64,000 nt of DNA from JACVRW01 sp963827065 (GTDB lineage Bacteria > Actinomycetota > Thermoleophilia > Solirubrobacterales > Thermoleophilaceae): positions 422,950-486,949 of the forward strand of contig CAWGZM010000001.1 of NCBI GenBank assembly GCA_963827065.1, in the 5' to 3' direction. How positions within the stretch are numbered: the stretch's first letter is position 1; the number at the start of each line of letters is the position of its first letter. Position numbers and translations under genes: made by a program. The notes beneath the pieces were generated by a model that was not told the origin of the DNA, ran no database searches, and saw nothing but the letters and a program-made list of their open reading frames with translations. Of the stretch, positions 24,770-33,565 are shown in pieces.

Positions 24770-26664
24770 CGCGATTCCAGCCTCAAGAGGCTGTCCTCAG
24801 CCTCGCTCGTGACCCAGATCCGACCGTCGCCCGCTGTCGCGATCCCCATCGGATCCTCGGGCATCCGAACGGCGCTTCCCGAGATCCTGCCCACGCGCGG
24901 ATCGACCCTCGTGACCACGTCGCGCTCTGAGTCAGTGACCCAGAGCCACCTCCGGTCAAGGGCAAGCTGCTCCGGGCGCCCGCCGACCTGAACGGTCTTG
25001 GGCTCCGTCCCACTCACGAAGGCCGGCACCTTCGTGACCACCCCGTCGCCGGCGACGGACGCCCAGGCCTCCACGGTCCCCGCGGCAACGTCCTCCGGAA
25101 AGCGGCCGAGCGTCACTGGCCCCCCGATCGGAAGGCCCGACCGGGCATCGACCGCACGCAACTGGCCGTCGAAGGTGTCGAGCACCCACAGACGCTCACC
25201 GCCGAGGCTCATCGCCCCTCGGGACTTGATTCGGATGGTGTCGCCCGGCACGACCTGGTTCGTGTGCGCGTCGATCTTCAGCACGCGGTCGTCCTCGGTC
25301 GAGACCCAGACGAAGCCGCTCGGCGCCGCGAGGTCCATCGGGGCCGCGCCCACGGGGATCGTGGCCGTGACCCGCCGGGCGTCGATGTTGATCTTGGAGA
25401 CCGTGCGGTCTCCGAAATTCGCAACCCAGACGGAGGCCGGTCCCACCGAGATCGCCATCGGGTCCTCGCCGACCGGAATCCTGCTGCGAACCCGCGGCCG
25501 CCGGGCGTCCACGTAGGTCACGGTCTCCGAGCCGGTGTTCGCAACCCAGATTCCACCGCCGCCGACCGCGACGGCGCCGGGCGCGTCGCCGACCGGGATC
25601 GGACGGCCCACAATCGTGGCCGCCGGTGGGCCGGCCGGCTCGGCACCGTCCACGGCGGCCGCCTCCGGGTCGGCGTCGTCGTCCGCCGTCACAAGCGCGA
25701 CAGCCGCCGCAGCGACCGCTGCCGCCGCCAGGACTCCCAGAAGCGCCAGCCACATCCGGCGCCGCCGCGCCGTGGGCAGCCGCGTGCGCCCCGCCGCCAG
25801 CCGCGCACGCGCCCCCGTGTCGCCCCCGCCGGGCACCGCCGCAAGGGCCGCGCGACCCATGTCGCGAGCCGAGCTGAAGCGGTCATCCGGATCCTTCTCC
25901 ATCGCACGCCGGGCCACGCCGGCCAGGCGCCTCGGCACGTCGGAGACGACGTCGGTCGCCAGTGGGGGTGAATCCGAGATGTGCGCCCACAGCTTCGCGA
26001 CGTCGTCATCGCGCGGGAACGGCACCTGGCCCGTCAGCGTCTCGTAGAGCACGCAGCCCAGTGCGTAGACGTCGGCGCGGCCGTCCACGTTGTCGCCCCG
26101 CAGTTGCTCGGGCGCCACATAGTCGAGCGTTCCGACCCACTCGCCGGCCGAGGTGAGGCCGCTTTCCGAGGCGCTCCGCTTCGTGAGTCCGAAGTCGGTG
26201 AGGTAGACGTGCTCGCCGCCCCCGCGGGACGCGACCAGCACGTTCGCGGGCTTGACGTCGCGATGGACGAGTCCGCGCTCGTGCGCCGCTTCGAGCGCAG
26301 AGGCGACCTGCGCGATCACGCCGGCAGCTCGCAGCGGCTCGAGCCTGCCCTCGGCGGCTATCAGGGAGCGCAGGTCGGTCCCGTCGACGTAGCGCATCGC
26401 GATGTAGAGGACGCCGTCCGCCTCGCCGGCCGCGAAGACGGGGATCACGTTCGGGTGATCGAGGGACGCCGCGAGCCGCGACTCGCGCACGAATCGGTCG
26501 CGGAAGGCCACGTTGTCCGAGAGCGTTCCGGCGATCACCTTGAGGGCGACCTGTCTGCCCAGGGAGATCTGCACGGCGCGGTACACGACACCCATGCCGC
26601 CGCGCCCCACCTCGTCTTCGACTCTGAAGTCGCCGAGGGTCGAGCCCGTCGAAAGCACGCTCAT
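24766..26664 (-). CDS. Receptor Ser/Thr protein kinase with extracellular beta-propeller
   Basis: A 632-residue kinase. The Hanks-type kinase domain (~12-270) has GRGGMGVVYRA, catalytic HRDVKPANV, LTDFGLTKR and APEQL; an Arg-rich juxtamembrane stretch leads to a transmembrane helix (~310-335), then YVTN-like propeller repeats fill the outer ~270 residues instead of PASTA domains. Start ATG 26664 gives a conventional N terminus just before the kinase; an upstream in-frame ATG at 26721 is less likely. The divergent FHA-HTH gene 74 nt away is a natural phospho-Thr-binding partner. The coupled downstream propeller gene completes the set. Confidence 0.92.
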   Translation of the reverse strand: MSVLSTGSTLGDFRVEDEVGRGGMGVVYRAVQISLGRQVALKVIAGTLSDNVAFRDRFVRESRLAASLDHPNVIPVFAAGEADGVLYIAMRYVDGTDLRSLIAAEGRLEPLRAAGVIAQVASALEAAHERGLVHRDVKPANVLVASRGGGEHVYLTDFGLTKRSASESGLTSAGEWVGTLDYVAPEQLRGDNVDGRADVYALGCVLYETLTGQVPFPRDDDVAKLWAHISDSPPLATDVVSDVPRRLAGVARRAMEKDPDDRFSSARDMGRAALAAVPGGGDTGARARLAAGRTRLPTARRRRMWLALLGVLAAAAVAAAAVALVTADDDADPEAAAVDGAEPAGPPAATIVGRPIPVGDAPGAVAVGGGGIWVANTGSETVTYVDARRPRVRSRIPVGEDPMAISVGPASVWVANFGDRTVSKINIDARRVTATIPVGAAPMDLAAPSGFVWVSTEDDRVLKIDAHTNQVVPGDTIRIKSRGAMSLGGERLWVLDTFDGQLRAVDARSGLPIGGPVTLGRFPEDVAAGTVEAWASVAGDGVVTKVPAFVSGTEPKTVQVGGRPEQLALDRRWLWVTDSERDVVTRVDPRVGRISGSAVRMPEDPMGIATAGDGRIWVTSEAEDSLLRLESR

Positions 26665-26738
26665 CCAATCGCCGGAGTCCGCCGCGCAGACTACCCCGTT
26701 CGCTGGACTCGCGCACCCCAACTGGTCAAAGTAGGGCC

Positions 26739-27422
26739 ATGACTGTGGTCCCTGCCAGCCCGCACGCCGCCAGCGCGGTGGAGCTGAAGGCCCAGATCGA
26801 GGCCGAGCGCGAGGGCCAGCCCTTCCTCATCTACCGCGACGACGACGGCCACCACGAGCTCGTCACGCTCGAGCCCGGCACCGACCGCATCACGCTCGGC
26901 CGGCGCTCGTCCGCCGATCTCACGCTCCACTGGGACGACGAGGTGTCACGCCTCCATGCCGAGATCGTTCGCAAGGGCGAGGACTGGACGGTCGAGGACA
27001 ACGGCCTGTCGCTCAACGGGACGTTCGTCAATGGCGAGCCGGTGCGCGCTCACCGCCGTCTGCACGACGGCGACGCGCTGCGGCTCGGCTCGACCGTGAT
27101 CGTCTTCCGCAACCCAGGCGATCGCGAGTCGCGTGTGACCACACCGTCGGCCGAGCTCCGCAAGGTGGTCGAGCTGACGGACGCCCAGCGACGGGTGCTC
27201 GTGGCGCTCTGCCGGCCCTTCAAGGACTCGGCGGCGTTCGTCACGCCGCCGCCCAACGAGCAGATCGCCCGCGAGCTCTTCCTGAGCGTCGATGCCATCA
27301 AGAAGCACATGCGCTCGCTGTTCGAGAAGTTCGAGGTTCAGCACCTGCCGCAGAACGAGAAGCGAGCCCGGCTCGTGGAGCGCGCCTTCGCCGGCGGTTT
27401 CATCTCAGAGCGCAACCTCTGA
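26739..27422 (+). CDS. FHA domain protein with C-terminal LuxR-like helix-turn-helix
   Basis: A 227-residue fusion. An FHA phospho-Thr-binding domain (~45-130) shows LGRRSSADLTLHWDDEVSRL then HAE and NGTFVNGE. The C-terminal ~75 residues (LTDAQRRVLVALCRPF, NEQIARELFLSVDAIKKHM) match a LuxR-type DNA-binding helix-turn-helix. It is divergently transcribed from the receptor kinase. This arrangement suggests phosphorylation-dependent transcription control, with the kinase or its target bound by the FHA domain; the control targets are not known. Confidence 0.88.
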   Translation: MTVVPASPHAASAVELKAQIEAEREGQPFLIYRDDDGHHELVTLEPGTDRITLGRRSSADLTLHWDDEVSRLHAEIVRKGEDWTVEDNGLSLNGTFVNGEPVRAHRRLHDGDALRLGSTVIVFRNPGDRESRVTTPSAELRKVVELTDAQRRVLVALCRPFKDSAAFVTPPPNEQIARELFLSVDAIKKHMRSLFEKFEVQHLPQNEKRARLVERAFAGGFISERNL

Positions 27423-27433
27423 GCTCGCGCCCC

Positions 27434-28816
27434 TCAGCTGCGCATCGCAGGGAAGAGCACGACCTCGCGGATCGAGCTGCGCCCGCTCATCAGCATCACG
27501 AGCCGGTCGATGCCGATGCCGATGCCACCGGTCGGCGGCATCCCGTGCTCGAGAGCGCGCACGTAGTCCTCGTCGTAGGGCTGGGTCTCCTCGTCGCCCG
27601 CCGCCTCGTCGGCGCGCTGCTGCTCGAAGCGCGCGCGCTGTTCGTCCGGATCGTTCAGCTCGCTGAATGCGTTGGCGAACTCCATGCCGCCGGCGAAGGC
27701 CTCGAAGCGCTCGACCAGTCCCGCCTCCGAGCGATGGTCCTTTGCGAACGGGGAGAGCTCCTTGGGATAGTCCTTGATGATCGTAGGGTTCTGAAGCTCG
27801 GGCTCCACGTGCTTCGACAGCAGGTCGTCTACCCGCTTCGCCCACAGCCCCTCGCCGGGCAGGTCGTCCTTCGTGATGTCGAGCCCGGTCTTCTCGAGGA
27901 TCGCGTCGTGCAGGGTGAGCCGTCGCCAGGGCGGCGAGAAGTCGATCGGTCCGCTGTAGCCGACCTCCGTCGCGACGTACGAGATCAGCTCCTCGAGCCG
28001 CGCCGCGATGTCCTCGTAGTCCGCGTAGGCCTCGTACCACTCGAGCATCGTGAACTCGGGGTTGTGCTTGTGCGAGACGCCCTCGTTGCGGAAGTCCTTG
28101 CCGATCTCGTAGACGCGCTCGAGCCCGCCTACGATCAGGCGCTTCAGGTACAGCTCGTCGGCGATGCGCAGGAAGAGGTCGCGGTCGAGCTCGTTGTGGT
28201 GCGTCACGAACGGCCGCGCGAGCGCGCCCCCGTAGAGCGGCTGCAGAACCGGCGTCTCTACCTCGAGGAAGCCGCGCTCGTCGAGCCACGTGCGGATCGC
28301 GCGCACGATCCGGCTGCGCAGGATGAACAGCTCGCGCGTCTCCTCGTTGGCCATCAGGTCGAGCTCGCGGTGGCGGTAGCGCGTCTCGACATCCTCGAGG
28401 CCGTGGAACTTCTCGGGTGGCGCCAGCAGCGACTTGGCGAGCAGCGTCCAATCGGTGGCGCGGAGGCTGAGCTCGCCGCGGCGTGACTTGAAGACGGTGC
28501 CGTCGACGCCGATCAGGTCGCCGAGGTCGAGCGACGTGAGCGTCTCGAAGGAGTCCTCGCCGAGCACGTCCCGCTTGGCGTGGACCTGGAGCTTCCCGCT
28601 GCGGTCCACCACGTCGAGGAAGGCGGCACCGCCGTGGCCGCGACGCGCCGTCAGGCGGCCGGCGATCCGGTAGGCGGCCTCGGTCTCCTCGCCGTCGGCG
28701 AGATCGTCGTGCGCTGCGTGGACGTCGGCGATCGGCGTGACGCCGTCGAACTCGTGCGGGAAGGGGTCGATGCCCTGCTCGCGCAGGCGCTCGAGCTTGG
28801 CCCGGCGGTCGTCCAC
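27434..28816 (-). CDS. lysS: Lysine-tRNA ligase, class II
   Basis: A 460-residue class II lysyl-tRNA synthetase. It has the N-terminal OB-fold anticodon-binding domain, motif 2 region (KDFRNEGVSHKHNPEFTMLE) and motif 3 (MPPTGGIGIGIDRLVMLM). It charges tRNA-Lys. Start GTG 28816 (VDDRRAKLER) leaves a normal N terminus and a 25-nt gap to greA; longer frames upstream are low-complexity and run into greA. It is downstream of greA on the same strand, a common pairing in actinobacteria. It converges with the FHA gene. Confidence 0.95.
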   Translation of the reverse strand: MDDRRAKLERLREQGIDPFPHEFDGVTPIADVHAAHDDLADGEETEAAYRIAGRLTARRGHGGAAFLDVVDRSGKLQVHAKRDVLGEDSFETLTSLDLGDLIGVDGTVFKSRRGELSLRATDWTLLAKSLLAPPEKFHGLEDVETRYRHRELDLMANEETRELFILRSRIVRAIRTWLDERGFLEVETPVLQPLYGGALARPFVTHHNELDRDLFLRIADELYLKRLIVGGLERVYEIGKDFRNEGVSHKHNPEFTMLEWYEAYADYEDIAARLEELISYVATEVGYSGPIDFSPPWRRLTLHDAILEKTGLDITKDDLPGEGLWAKRVDDLLSKHVEPELQNPTIIKDYPKELSPFAKDHRSEAGLVERFEAFAGGMEFANAFSELNDPDEQRARFEQQRADEAAGDEETQPYDEDYVRALEHGMPPTGGIGIGIDRLVMLMSGRSSIREVVLFPAMRS

Positions 28817-28841
28817 GGCGGGGAAACTACCGGGGGTCCGG

Positions 28842-29318
28842 CTAGCGCTCGATCTTGGTGATCTTGAGCTTGCGCGCAGGGCCGCGTGGCACGGGCACGG
28901 TGACGGTCTCACCGCGCTTGTGGCCGAGCAGGGCGCGGCCGACGGGCGACTCGTTCGAGAGCTTGCCGTCGGACGGGTCCGCCTCGGCTGAGCCGACGAT
29001 CTTGAACTTCTGCGACTTGTCGGTCTTCTGGTCCTTGACGTGGACCGTGGCGCCGACGCCCACCGTCTCGGTGTCGACCGACTTCTCGTCGATCACGCGT
29101 GCGCTGGCCAGCCGCTCCTCGAGATCGGAGATCTGCTTCTCGAGCATCGCCTGCTCGTTCTTGGCGTCGTCGTACTCCGAGTTCTCGGAGATGTCGCCGA
29201 ACTCGCGCGCCTCCTTGATGCGCTCCGCGACCTCGCGCCTGCGGTCGGTCCGCAGGAACTCGATCTTGGTCTTGAGCTCTTCAAGGCCCTGGGGTGTGAG
29301 AACGGTCTCGCGTGCCAT
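28842..29318 (-). CDS. greA: Transcription elongation factor GreA
   Basis: A 158-residue factor with the N-terminal coiled coil whose tip carries the acidic loop GDISENSEYDDAKNEQ, needed to stimulate RNA polymerase cleavage of backtracked RNA, and a C-terminal FKBP-like domain with the ending SNESPVGRALLGHKRGE. Length is standard. Start ATG 29318 has a GGAGGG site upstream that lies in a leader hairpin (29325-29347). Confidence 0.96.
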   Translation of the reverse strand: MARETVLTPQGLEELKTKIEFLRTDRRREVAERIKEAREFGDISENSEYDDAKNEQAMLEKQISDLEERLASARVIDEKSVDTETVGVGATVHVKDQKTDKSQKFKIVGSAEADPSDGKLSNESPVGRALLGHKRGETVTVPVPRGPARKLKITKIER

Positions 29319-29324
29319 AGAAAA

Positions 29325-29382
29325 CCCTCCGCGTCGTGCCCGGAGGGACGGAGCAGTCTAGCAAGGGGCTTTACGGTCGCAA
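29325..29382 (-). promoter_or_regulatory. Putative greA promoter and leader hairpin
   Basis: Minus-strand -35 TTGCGA (29377-29382), 16-nt spacer, -10 TAGACT (29355-29360). The transcribed leader can fold as CGGAGGG / CCCTCCG (29325-29347), which would pair one copy of the purine-rich ribosome-binding region. Hexamers are moderate matches. Confidence 0.4.
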
Positions 29383-29394
29383 GGCCGCAGCGGA

Positions 29395-30384
29395 TCAGGC
29401 CGCGAGCGCTGTTTCGAGGCAGGCAATTTCGCTCCAGACCTCGCGTGCCTGGGCCGTCGTCGGCGCGCCGACGAGCGGCTCGCGGGCGCGCTTCGTCATG
29501 CCCAGCCGCTCCGCGTACCAGGGGTAGAACTTGCGCAAATACCGGCCCGCCCGTTCCACGCCGAGGTGCTCCTCGGCGCACTCGATCACCCACTCGAGCT
29601 CGCGCGCGACCTCGGCCGCCGAGGGCTCGCCCTCGTAGACGCCCGTGAGGCGGCCGAGCCGCCACGGATTGCCGAGCGAGCCGCGCGCCAGCATGATCGC
29701 CGTGGCGCCGCTCTCGCGGAAGGCGCCAAGCGCGCGCTCGTCCGAGGAGAGCCCGCCCGACAGGATCACCGGCACGGGCAACGACTCGGCGAGCTCGCGC
29801 GCGAGTGCGTAATCGGGCGTCCCTGAGTGCTGCTGCGACGCGTGCCGCGGGTGGAAGGCGATGCCGGCCACGCCGGCTTCCTCGACGAGCCGCCTGGCCA
29901 GCCCGACGCCGTCGCGGTCCCCGGGCCGGTCACCCGGCCGCAGCTTGACCGTCACCGGCAGGCCGCTGCCCGCTCGGGCAGCCTGCGCGAGCGCGACCGC
30001 CTTGCCGGGATCCTGGAGAAGCGCGGCGCCGGCGCCCGTCCTGCATACCTTCCGCACCGGGCAGCCCATGTTCAGGTCGATCAGGTCCGCGCCGGCGTCG
30101 GCGACCATCGCAGCGGCCTCGGCCATCACGGCCGAGTCGTGCCCGAACAGCTGCATGGAGAGCGGGTGCTCGGCCGGATGGATGCGCAGGAACTCGCGCA
30201 CGGTGCGCTCGTTGCCGTGCGCAAGGCCGAAGCTCGACACCATCTCCGACACCACAAGTCCGGCGCCGAAGCGCTTGGCCTGCAGGCGCACGAACCAGTT
30301 GCCGATGCCGGCGAGCGGCGCCAGCACGACACGGTTCTCGATGGGGACGCCTCCGAGCGTCCAGGGGTCGGTGAGCGAGGCCAC
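29395..30384 (-). CDS. dusB: tRNA-dihydrouridine synthase
   Basis: A 329-residue flavin enzyme that reduces uridines in tRNA. It has the TIM-barrel start VLAPLAGIGNWFVRL, the signature DLNMGCPVRKVCRTGAGAAL with catalytic Cys at ~100, VKLRPGD, and GGLSSDERALGAF as phosphate-binding region. Start GTG 30384 is preferred because an upstream ATG (30444) would overlap the divergent gene at 30425. The DusB symbol is by general similarity; the subfamily is not certain. Confidence 0.88.
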   Translation of the reverse strand: MASLTDPWTLGGVPIENRVVLAPLAGIGNWFVRLQAKRFGAGLVVSEMVSSFGLAHGNERTVREFLRIHPAEHPLSMQLFGHDSAVMAEAAAMVADAGADLIDLNMGCPVRKVCRTGAGAALLQDPGKAVALAQAARAGSGLPVTVKLRPGDRPGDRDGVGLARRLVEEAGVAGIAFHPRHASQQHSGTPDYALARELAESLPVPVILSGGLSSDERALGAFRESGATAIMLARGSLGNPWRLGRLTGVYEGEPSAAEVARELEWVIECAEEHLGVERAGRYLRKFYPWYAERLGMTKRAREPLVGAPTTAQAREVWSEIACLETALAA

Positions 30385-30424
30385 GGTCGGATAACGGTAG
30401 CGCCGCCCGGGGTAGCCTGAGGGC

Positions 30425-30631
30425 ATGGACGAGGACGCCTTCAACCTGTCGACGCGGCGATTCCTGAAGAAGCTGGGCGTGACCTCCCAGCGCGAGATTG
30501 AGCAGGGGGTGCGCGACCAGATCGAAGCGGGCCGGCTGCAGGGCGACGAACACCTGCCCGCCCGTGCGACCGTGACCGTCGAGGGCCTGCCCGAACCGAT
30601 CGTGATCGAGGGCGAGATCTCGCTCAGCTAG
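30425..30631 (+). CDS. DUF6494 family small protein
   Basis: A 68-residue protein (MDEDAFNLSTRRFLKKLGVT then SQREIEQGVRDQIEAGRL) matching the small DUF6494 family as I know it. No function is established; the sequence suggests a helical N-terminal half and a beta hairpin (ATVTVEGLPEPIVIEGEISL). It is divergent from the dihydrouridine synthase by 40 nt, and its TAG overlaps the opposing gene's stop in a CTAG at 30628-30631. Confidence 0.85.
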   Translation: MDEDAFNLSTRRFLKKLGVTSQREIEQGVRDQIEAGRLQGDEHLPARATVTVEGLPEPIVIEGEISLS

Positions 30632-31602
30632 GCGGTCTTCGCGGACAGCATCGCGCTGAGGTCGCGCCCGACGGCGGCGCGTTCCTCCGTGATCTGGCGC
30701 CAAGTGATCCTTACCGGCCGCCAGCCAGCCGCGCTCAGCTTGCGGTCACGGCGCCGGTCGCGCTCGAACGCGAGCGGGGTGTCGTGGAACTGCCTGCTGT
30801 CGAGCTCGACGGCGATCCGCTCGGCCCGCCAGAGCGCGTCGATCTCGATTGTCTCGCCGTCGAGCTGGAGAGTGACGTTGAGCTCGGGCCGCTGCAGGCC
30901 GAGCTCGTCCACCAGCTCGAGGAGGAGCTCCTCGAGCTCGCTGCGGGTTCTGGTGCTGCCCGCGTTGCGTTTCTGGAGTGCCATCCACAGCTTGCGGCTG
31001 CCGGGGCGGCGCGGATAGCGGTGAAGGAGGGAGGGCAGCGAAAGGTGGTCGTAGAGGCGGAGGACGTCGGCCTCGTTGATCAGGCGCTCGAGGCGGCGCT
31101 CGGTCATGGCGGACGCACAGTCGAGGATTGTGCGGGGGACGGTTGTGACGGGGATGCGCTCGACCTCGGTCCGCTCGTCCTCCGGAACGGTCGAGCGATG
31201 AAGGAGGATGCCCGGGCGGCGGCGCTTGGAAGACACGGTCAGGTGAATCGGCCCGCTGGACCCGCCGATCAGCCCCCAGAGCTCAGCGGCCGAGCGGTGA
31301 CTCAGAACGGCGCCGGTGCCGCCCGCGAACACGGCGGCCATCCAGCGCGCCAAGGTCGACTGGAGCGGCCCCAGCCCATACACACCTCGATGGAGCACCT
31401 GCAGCCGCCCGGCCTGCAGCCGGTACTCGATATTCGATTCCGTCAGCCCGAGCTCAATCAGCTGCGACCTGCCAACGACACCGTGCTGCCGGCGCGCCAC
31501 CTCGAAAATCGCCCTATCCAGACCACGCGTGGTGCGTTCCCGTTGATTATCAACGGCAACTGACCACGGACGACCGAGGCGGCTGGAATCACCCTCCCTC
31601 AC
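30628..31602 (-). CDS. AbiEi-like antitoxin domain / DUF559 nuclease-fold protein
   Basis: A 324-residue protein. The N terminus (ARRQHGVVGRSQLIELGLT) is the winged-helix of the AbiEi antitoxin type; the C-terminal ~100 residues resemble DUF559/Vsr-like PD-(D/E)xK folds (ETIEIDALWRAERIAVELD, then ERDRRRDRKLSAAGWRPVRI, then TWRQI). No cognate AbiEii toxin is adjacent, and such solitary proteins are common in this bacterial group with unknown role. ATG 31602 is the only standard start before the domain, but the first ~25 codons include AT-rich codons and a perfect palindrome (31540-31556), so the start is uncertain. Confidence 0.75.
   Translation of the reverse strand: MREGDSSRLGRPWSVAVDNQRERTTRGLDRAIFEVARRQHGVVGRSQLIELGLTESNIEYRLQAGRLQVLHRGVYGLGPLQSTLARWMAAVFAGGTGAVLSHRSAAELWGLIGGSSGPIHLTVSSKRRRPGILLHRSTVPEDERTEVERIPVTTVPRTILDCASAMTERRLERLINEADVLRLYDHLSLPSLLHRYPRRPGSRKLWMALQKRNAGSTRTRSELEELLLELVDELGLQRPELNVTLQLDGETIEIDALWRAERIAVELDSRQFHDTPLAFERDRRRDRKLSAAGWRPVRITWRQITEERAAVGRDLSAMLSAKTA
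31540..31556. promoter_or_regulatory. Perfect 17-base palindrome near the AbiEi/DUF559 gene start
   Basis: CCGTTGAT-T-ATCAACGG has 8-bp arms around one base. It lies within codons ~16-21 of the annotated frame and is AT-rich for this genome. It could be an autoregulatory operator for the winged-helix domain encoded here, or mark that the true start is further downstream. Confidence 0.45.
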
Positions 31603-31648
31603 TGCCGTCGTTCATACCGACCCGCCACCAACAGCGGCGTTACAACCG

Positions 31649-32416
31649 TTACGCCTCGTTGCGCTCCCAGATCAATTTCAGGCCACGCAGCGTCAACAGG
31701 TCATCGACCTCGTCGACCTGCTCGCAGAAGGGCGTGATCGCCTCGGCGTAGCCGCCGGTCGCGATCGCGGTCGCCTCTTCGCCGAGCTCCTCGCGCAGGC
31801 GGACCAGGATGCCGTCGACCTGGCCGGCGTAGCCGTAGACGACGCCGGCCTGGATCGCCTCCTGGGTGCCCTTGCCGATCGCGTGCTCGGGCCGGGTGAT
31901 CTCGACGCGTGGCAGTCGCGCGGCGCGCGCCGCCAGCGCCTCGAGCGAGATCTCGATCCCCGGCGAGATCACACCGCCGAGGTACTCTCCGGCCGAGGAG
32001 ACGACGTCGTAGTTGATCGCGGTGCCGAAGTCGACGGAGATGCAGGCGCCGCCAAACCGCTCGAAGGCGGCCACGGCGTTGACGAGGCGGTCGGCACCGA
32101 GCTCCTGCGGGCGGTCGATGCGGATCGGCATCCCGGTTCGGAGCCACGGCCCGACGAGGGCGCCGCGGCCGCGCAGGTAGCGCTCGATGACCTGCTCGAA
32201 CTCGTGGGCGAGCGTCGGCACCACCGAGGACACGATCGCGGCGTCCACGTCGGCCAGGCGCAGCTCGCGCAGTCCGAGCAGGTTCGACAACACCACGGCG
32301 AGCTCGTCGGCGGTGGCGAAGCGGGCGGTCGCAAAGCGCCAATGCTCCACGAGCTCGTCGTCGCGGAACATGCCGACGTGCGTCTGGGTGTTGCCGACGT
32401 CTATTGCGAGCAGCAC
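31649..32416 (-). CDS. coaX: Type III pantothenate kinase
   Basis: A 255-residue ASKHA-fold kinase that phosphorylates pantothenate in CoA synthesis. It begins LLAIDVGNTQTHVGMF (phosphate-binding), with GADRLVNAVAAFERFG and SVDFGTAINYDVV typical of CoaX, and the C-terminal ATGGYAE. Start GTG 32416 directly precedes the first motif. It lies 10 nt after the VOC gene and is probably transcribed from the fatty-acid operon upstream, linking CoA supply to lipid synthesis. Confidence 0.94.
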   Translation of the reverse strand: MLLAIDVGNTQTHVGMFRDDELVEHWRFATARFATADELAVVLSNLLGLRELRLADVDAAIVSSVVPTLAHEFEQVIERYLRGRGALVGPWLRTGMPIRIDRPQELGADRLVNAVAAFERFGGACISVDFGTAINYDVVSSAGEYLGGVISPGIEISLEALAARAARLPRVEITRPEHAIGKGTQEAIQAGVVYGYAGQVDGILVRLREELGEEATAIATGGYAEAITPFCEQVDEVDDLLTLRGLKLIWERNEA

Positions 32417-32426
32417 GGCGGCGCGA

Positions 32427-32798
32427 TTATCGCCGCAGGGGCGAACCGATGCGGAGGAGGTTGCCGTCCGGGTCGACGAGCGCGAATTCCCGCAGGCCGT
32501 AGTCGGTGTCGACCGGCGCGCCGTGGAGGCGGGGAATCCCTTCGGACGGAAGCGACAAGGACGAGAACTCGGCGTGGAGTGAATCCGCGTCGTCGACGTA
32601 CAGGTAGCAACCCGCCTCCGAGCGATACGGGTCGAGCGACGGGCTGTCAAAGAAGTGGAGCCCGGCCTCGCGCCTCATCACGATGAGGTACTCGCCCGGC
32701 CACAGCCCGTGCTCCTCAAAGCCGAGCCGTTCGTAGAAAGCCGACGTGGCGGGCAGATCGCGCGAGGGCAGAATCGGCGCGACGCCCCAGGGGCTCAC
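32427..32798 (-). CDS. VOC-fold protein (glyoxalase/bleomycin-resistance superfamily)
   Basis: A 123-residue protein with two beta-alpha-beta modules: PILPSRDLPATSAFYERLGF at the start and FALVDPDGNLLRIG at the end, the standard glyoxalase/bleomycin-resistance pattern. The exact substrate cannot be told; it resembles the resistance-protein branch more than GloA. Start GTG 32798 overlaps the fabI stop (GTGA), so it is translated with the fab genes. Confidence 0.85.
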   Translation of the reverse strand: MSPWGVAPILPSRDLPATSAFYERLGFEEHGLWPGEYLIVMRREAGLHFFDSPSLDPYRSEAGCYLYVDDADSLHAEFSSLSLPSEGIPRLHGAPVDTDYGLREFALVDPDGNLLRIGSPLRR

Positions 32799-33565
32799 GA
32801 CTGCTGAAGCGGAGCGCCCATGGCGTGGAAGCCGCCGTCCACGTGCAGGATCTCCCCGGACACGCCCCGCGACCAGTCCGACAGCAGGAACAACACGGCA
32901 TCCGCGACGGGCGACGGATCCTTCACGTCCCAGCCCATGGGTGCCTGCTGTTCCCACAACCCGGCGAGCTGGTCGAACCCGGGAATCCCCCCTGCGGCCG
33001 GCGTGTCGACCGGTCCCGCCGAGACGAGATTGACGCGCACTCCCCGACTGCCCAGGTCCCGTGCGAGATAGCGCGACACCGACTCCAGTGCCGCCTTGGC
33101 GACGCCCATCCAGTCGTACACCGGCCATGCCACGCTCGCGTCGAAGTCGAGTGCCACGAAGCTCGAGGGCGACAGCGGAAGGAGCGCCTCGGCCAAAGCC
33201 TTGAACGAGTACGCGCTCGTTCGGAAGGCCAGCTCGGCCGACTCGGGCGGGGCGCTCATGAACTTGCCCCCGAGGGCATCCCCAGGCGCGAACGCGATCG
33301 CGTGGAGCGCACCATCCACACCGCCCCAGCGCGACTCCAGCTCCGACCGCAGGGCCGAGAAATCGTCCGGGTTGTTCACGTCGAGCTCGAGCACGTCCGG
33401 CGGATCCGGGAGCCGAGCGGCCGCGCGCTCGGTCATCCGGCGCGTGCGGCCGAAGCCGGTCAGCACGATCTCGGCGCCCTCCTGCTGCGCGCGCTCGGCG
33501 ACGGAGTAGGCGATTGAGCCCTTTGTGAGTACGCCCGTTATCAGCAGGCGCTTGCCTGCCAGCAT
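32795..33565 (-). CDS. fabI: Enoyl-[acyl-carrier-protein] reductase (FabI type)
   Basis: A 256-residue short-chain dehydrogenase of the FabI/InhA kind. It starts GKRLLITGVLTKGSIAYSVA (NAD-binding loop unlike the classic GxxxGxG), has HAIAFAPGDALGGKF, and the catalytic Tyr/Lys as YDWMGVAKAAL. It carries out the last reduction of each fatty-acid elongation cycle. Start ATG 33565 shares one base with the MaoC gene stop. The triclosan- and isoniazid-relevant family, but sensitivity cannot be judged here. Confidence 0.93.
   Translation of the reverse strand: MLAGKRLLITGVLTKGSIAYSVAERAQQEGAEIVLTGFGRTRRMTERAAARLPDPPDVLELDVNNPDDFSALRSELESRWGGVDGALHAIAFAPGDALGGKFMSAPPESAELAFRTSAYSFKALAEALLPLSPSSFVALDFDASVAWPVYDWMGVAKAALESVSRYLARDLGSRGVRVNLVSAGPVDTPAAGGIPGFDQLAGLWEQQAPMGWDVKDPSPVADAVLFLLSDWSRGVSGEILHVDGGFHAMGAPLQQS

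Noticed and set aside
30628..31602. Complete AbiE toxin-antitoxin pair
   Set aside because: Only the antitoxin-type domain is present; no nucleotidyltransferase toxin gene is adjacent.
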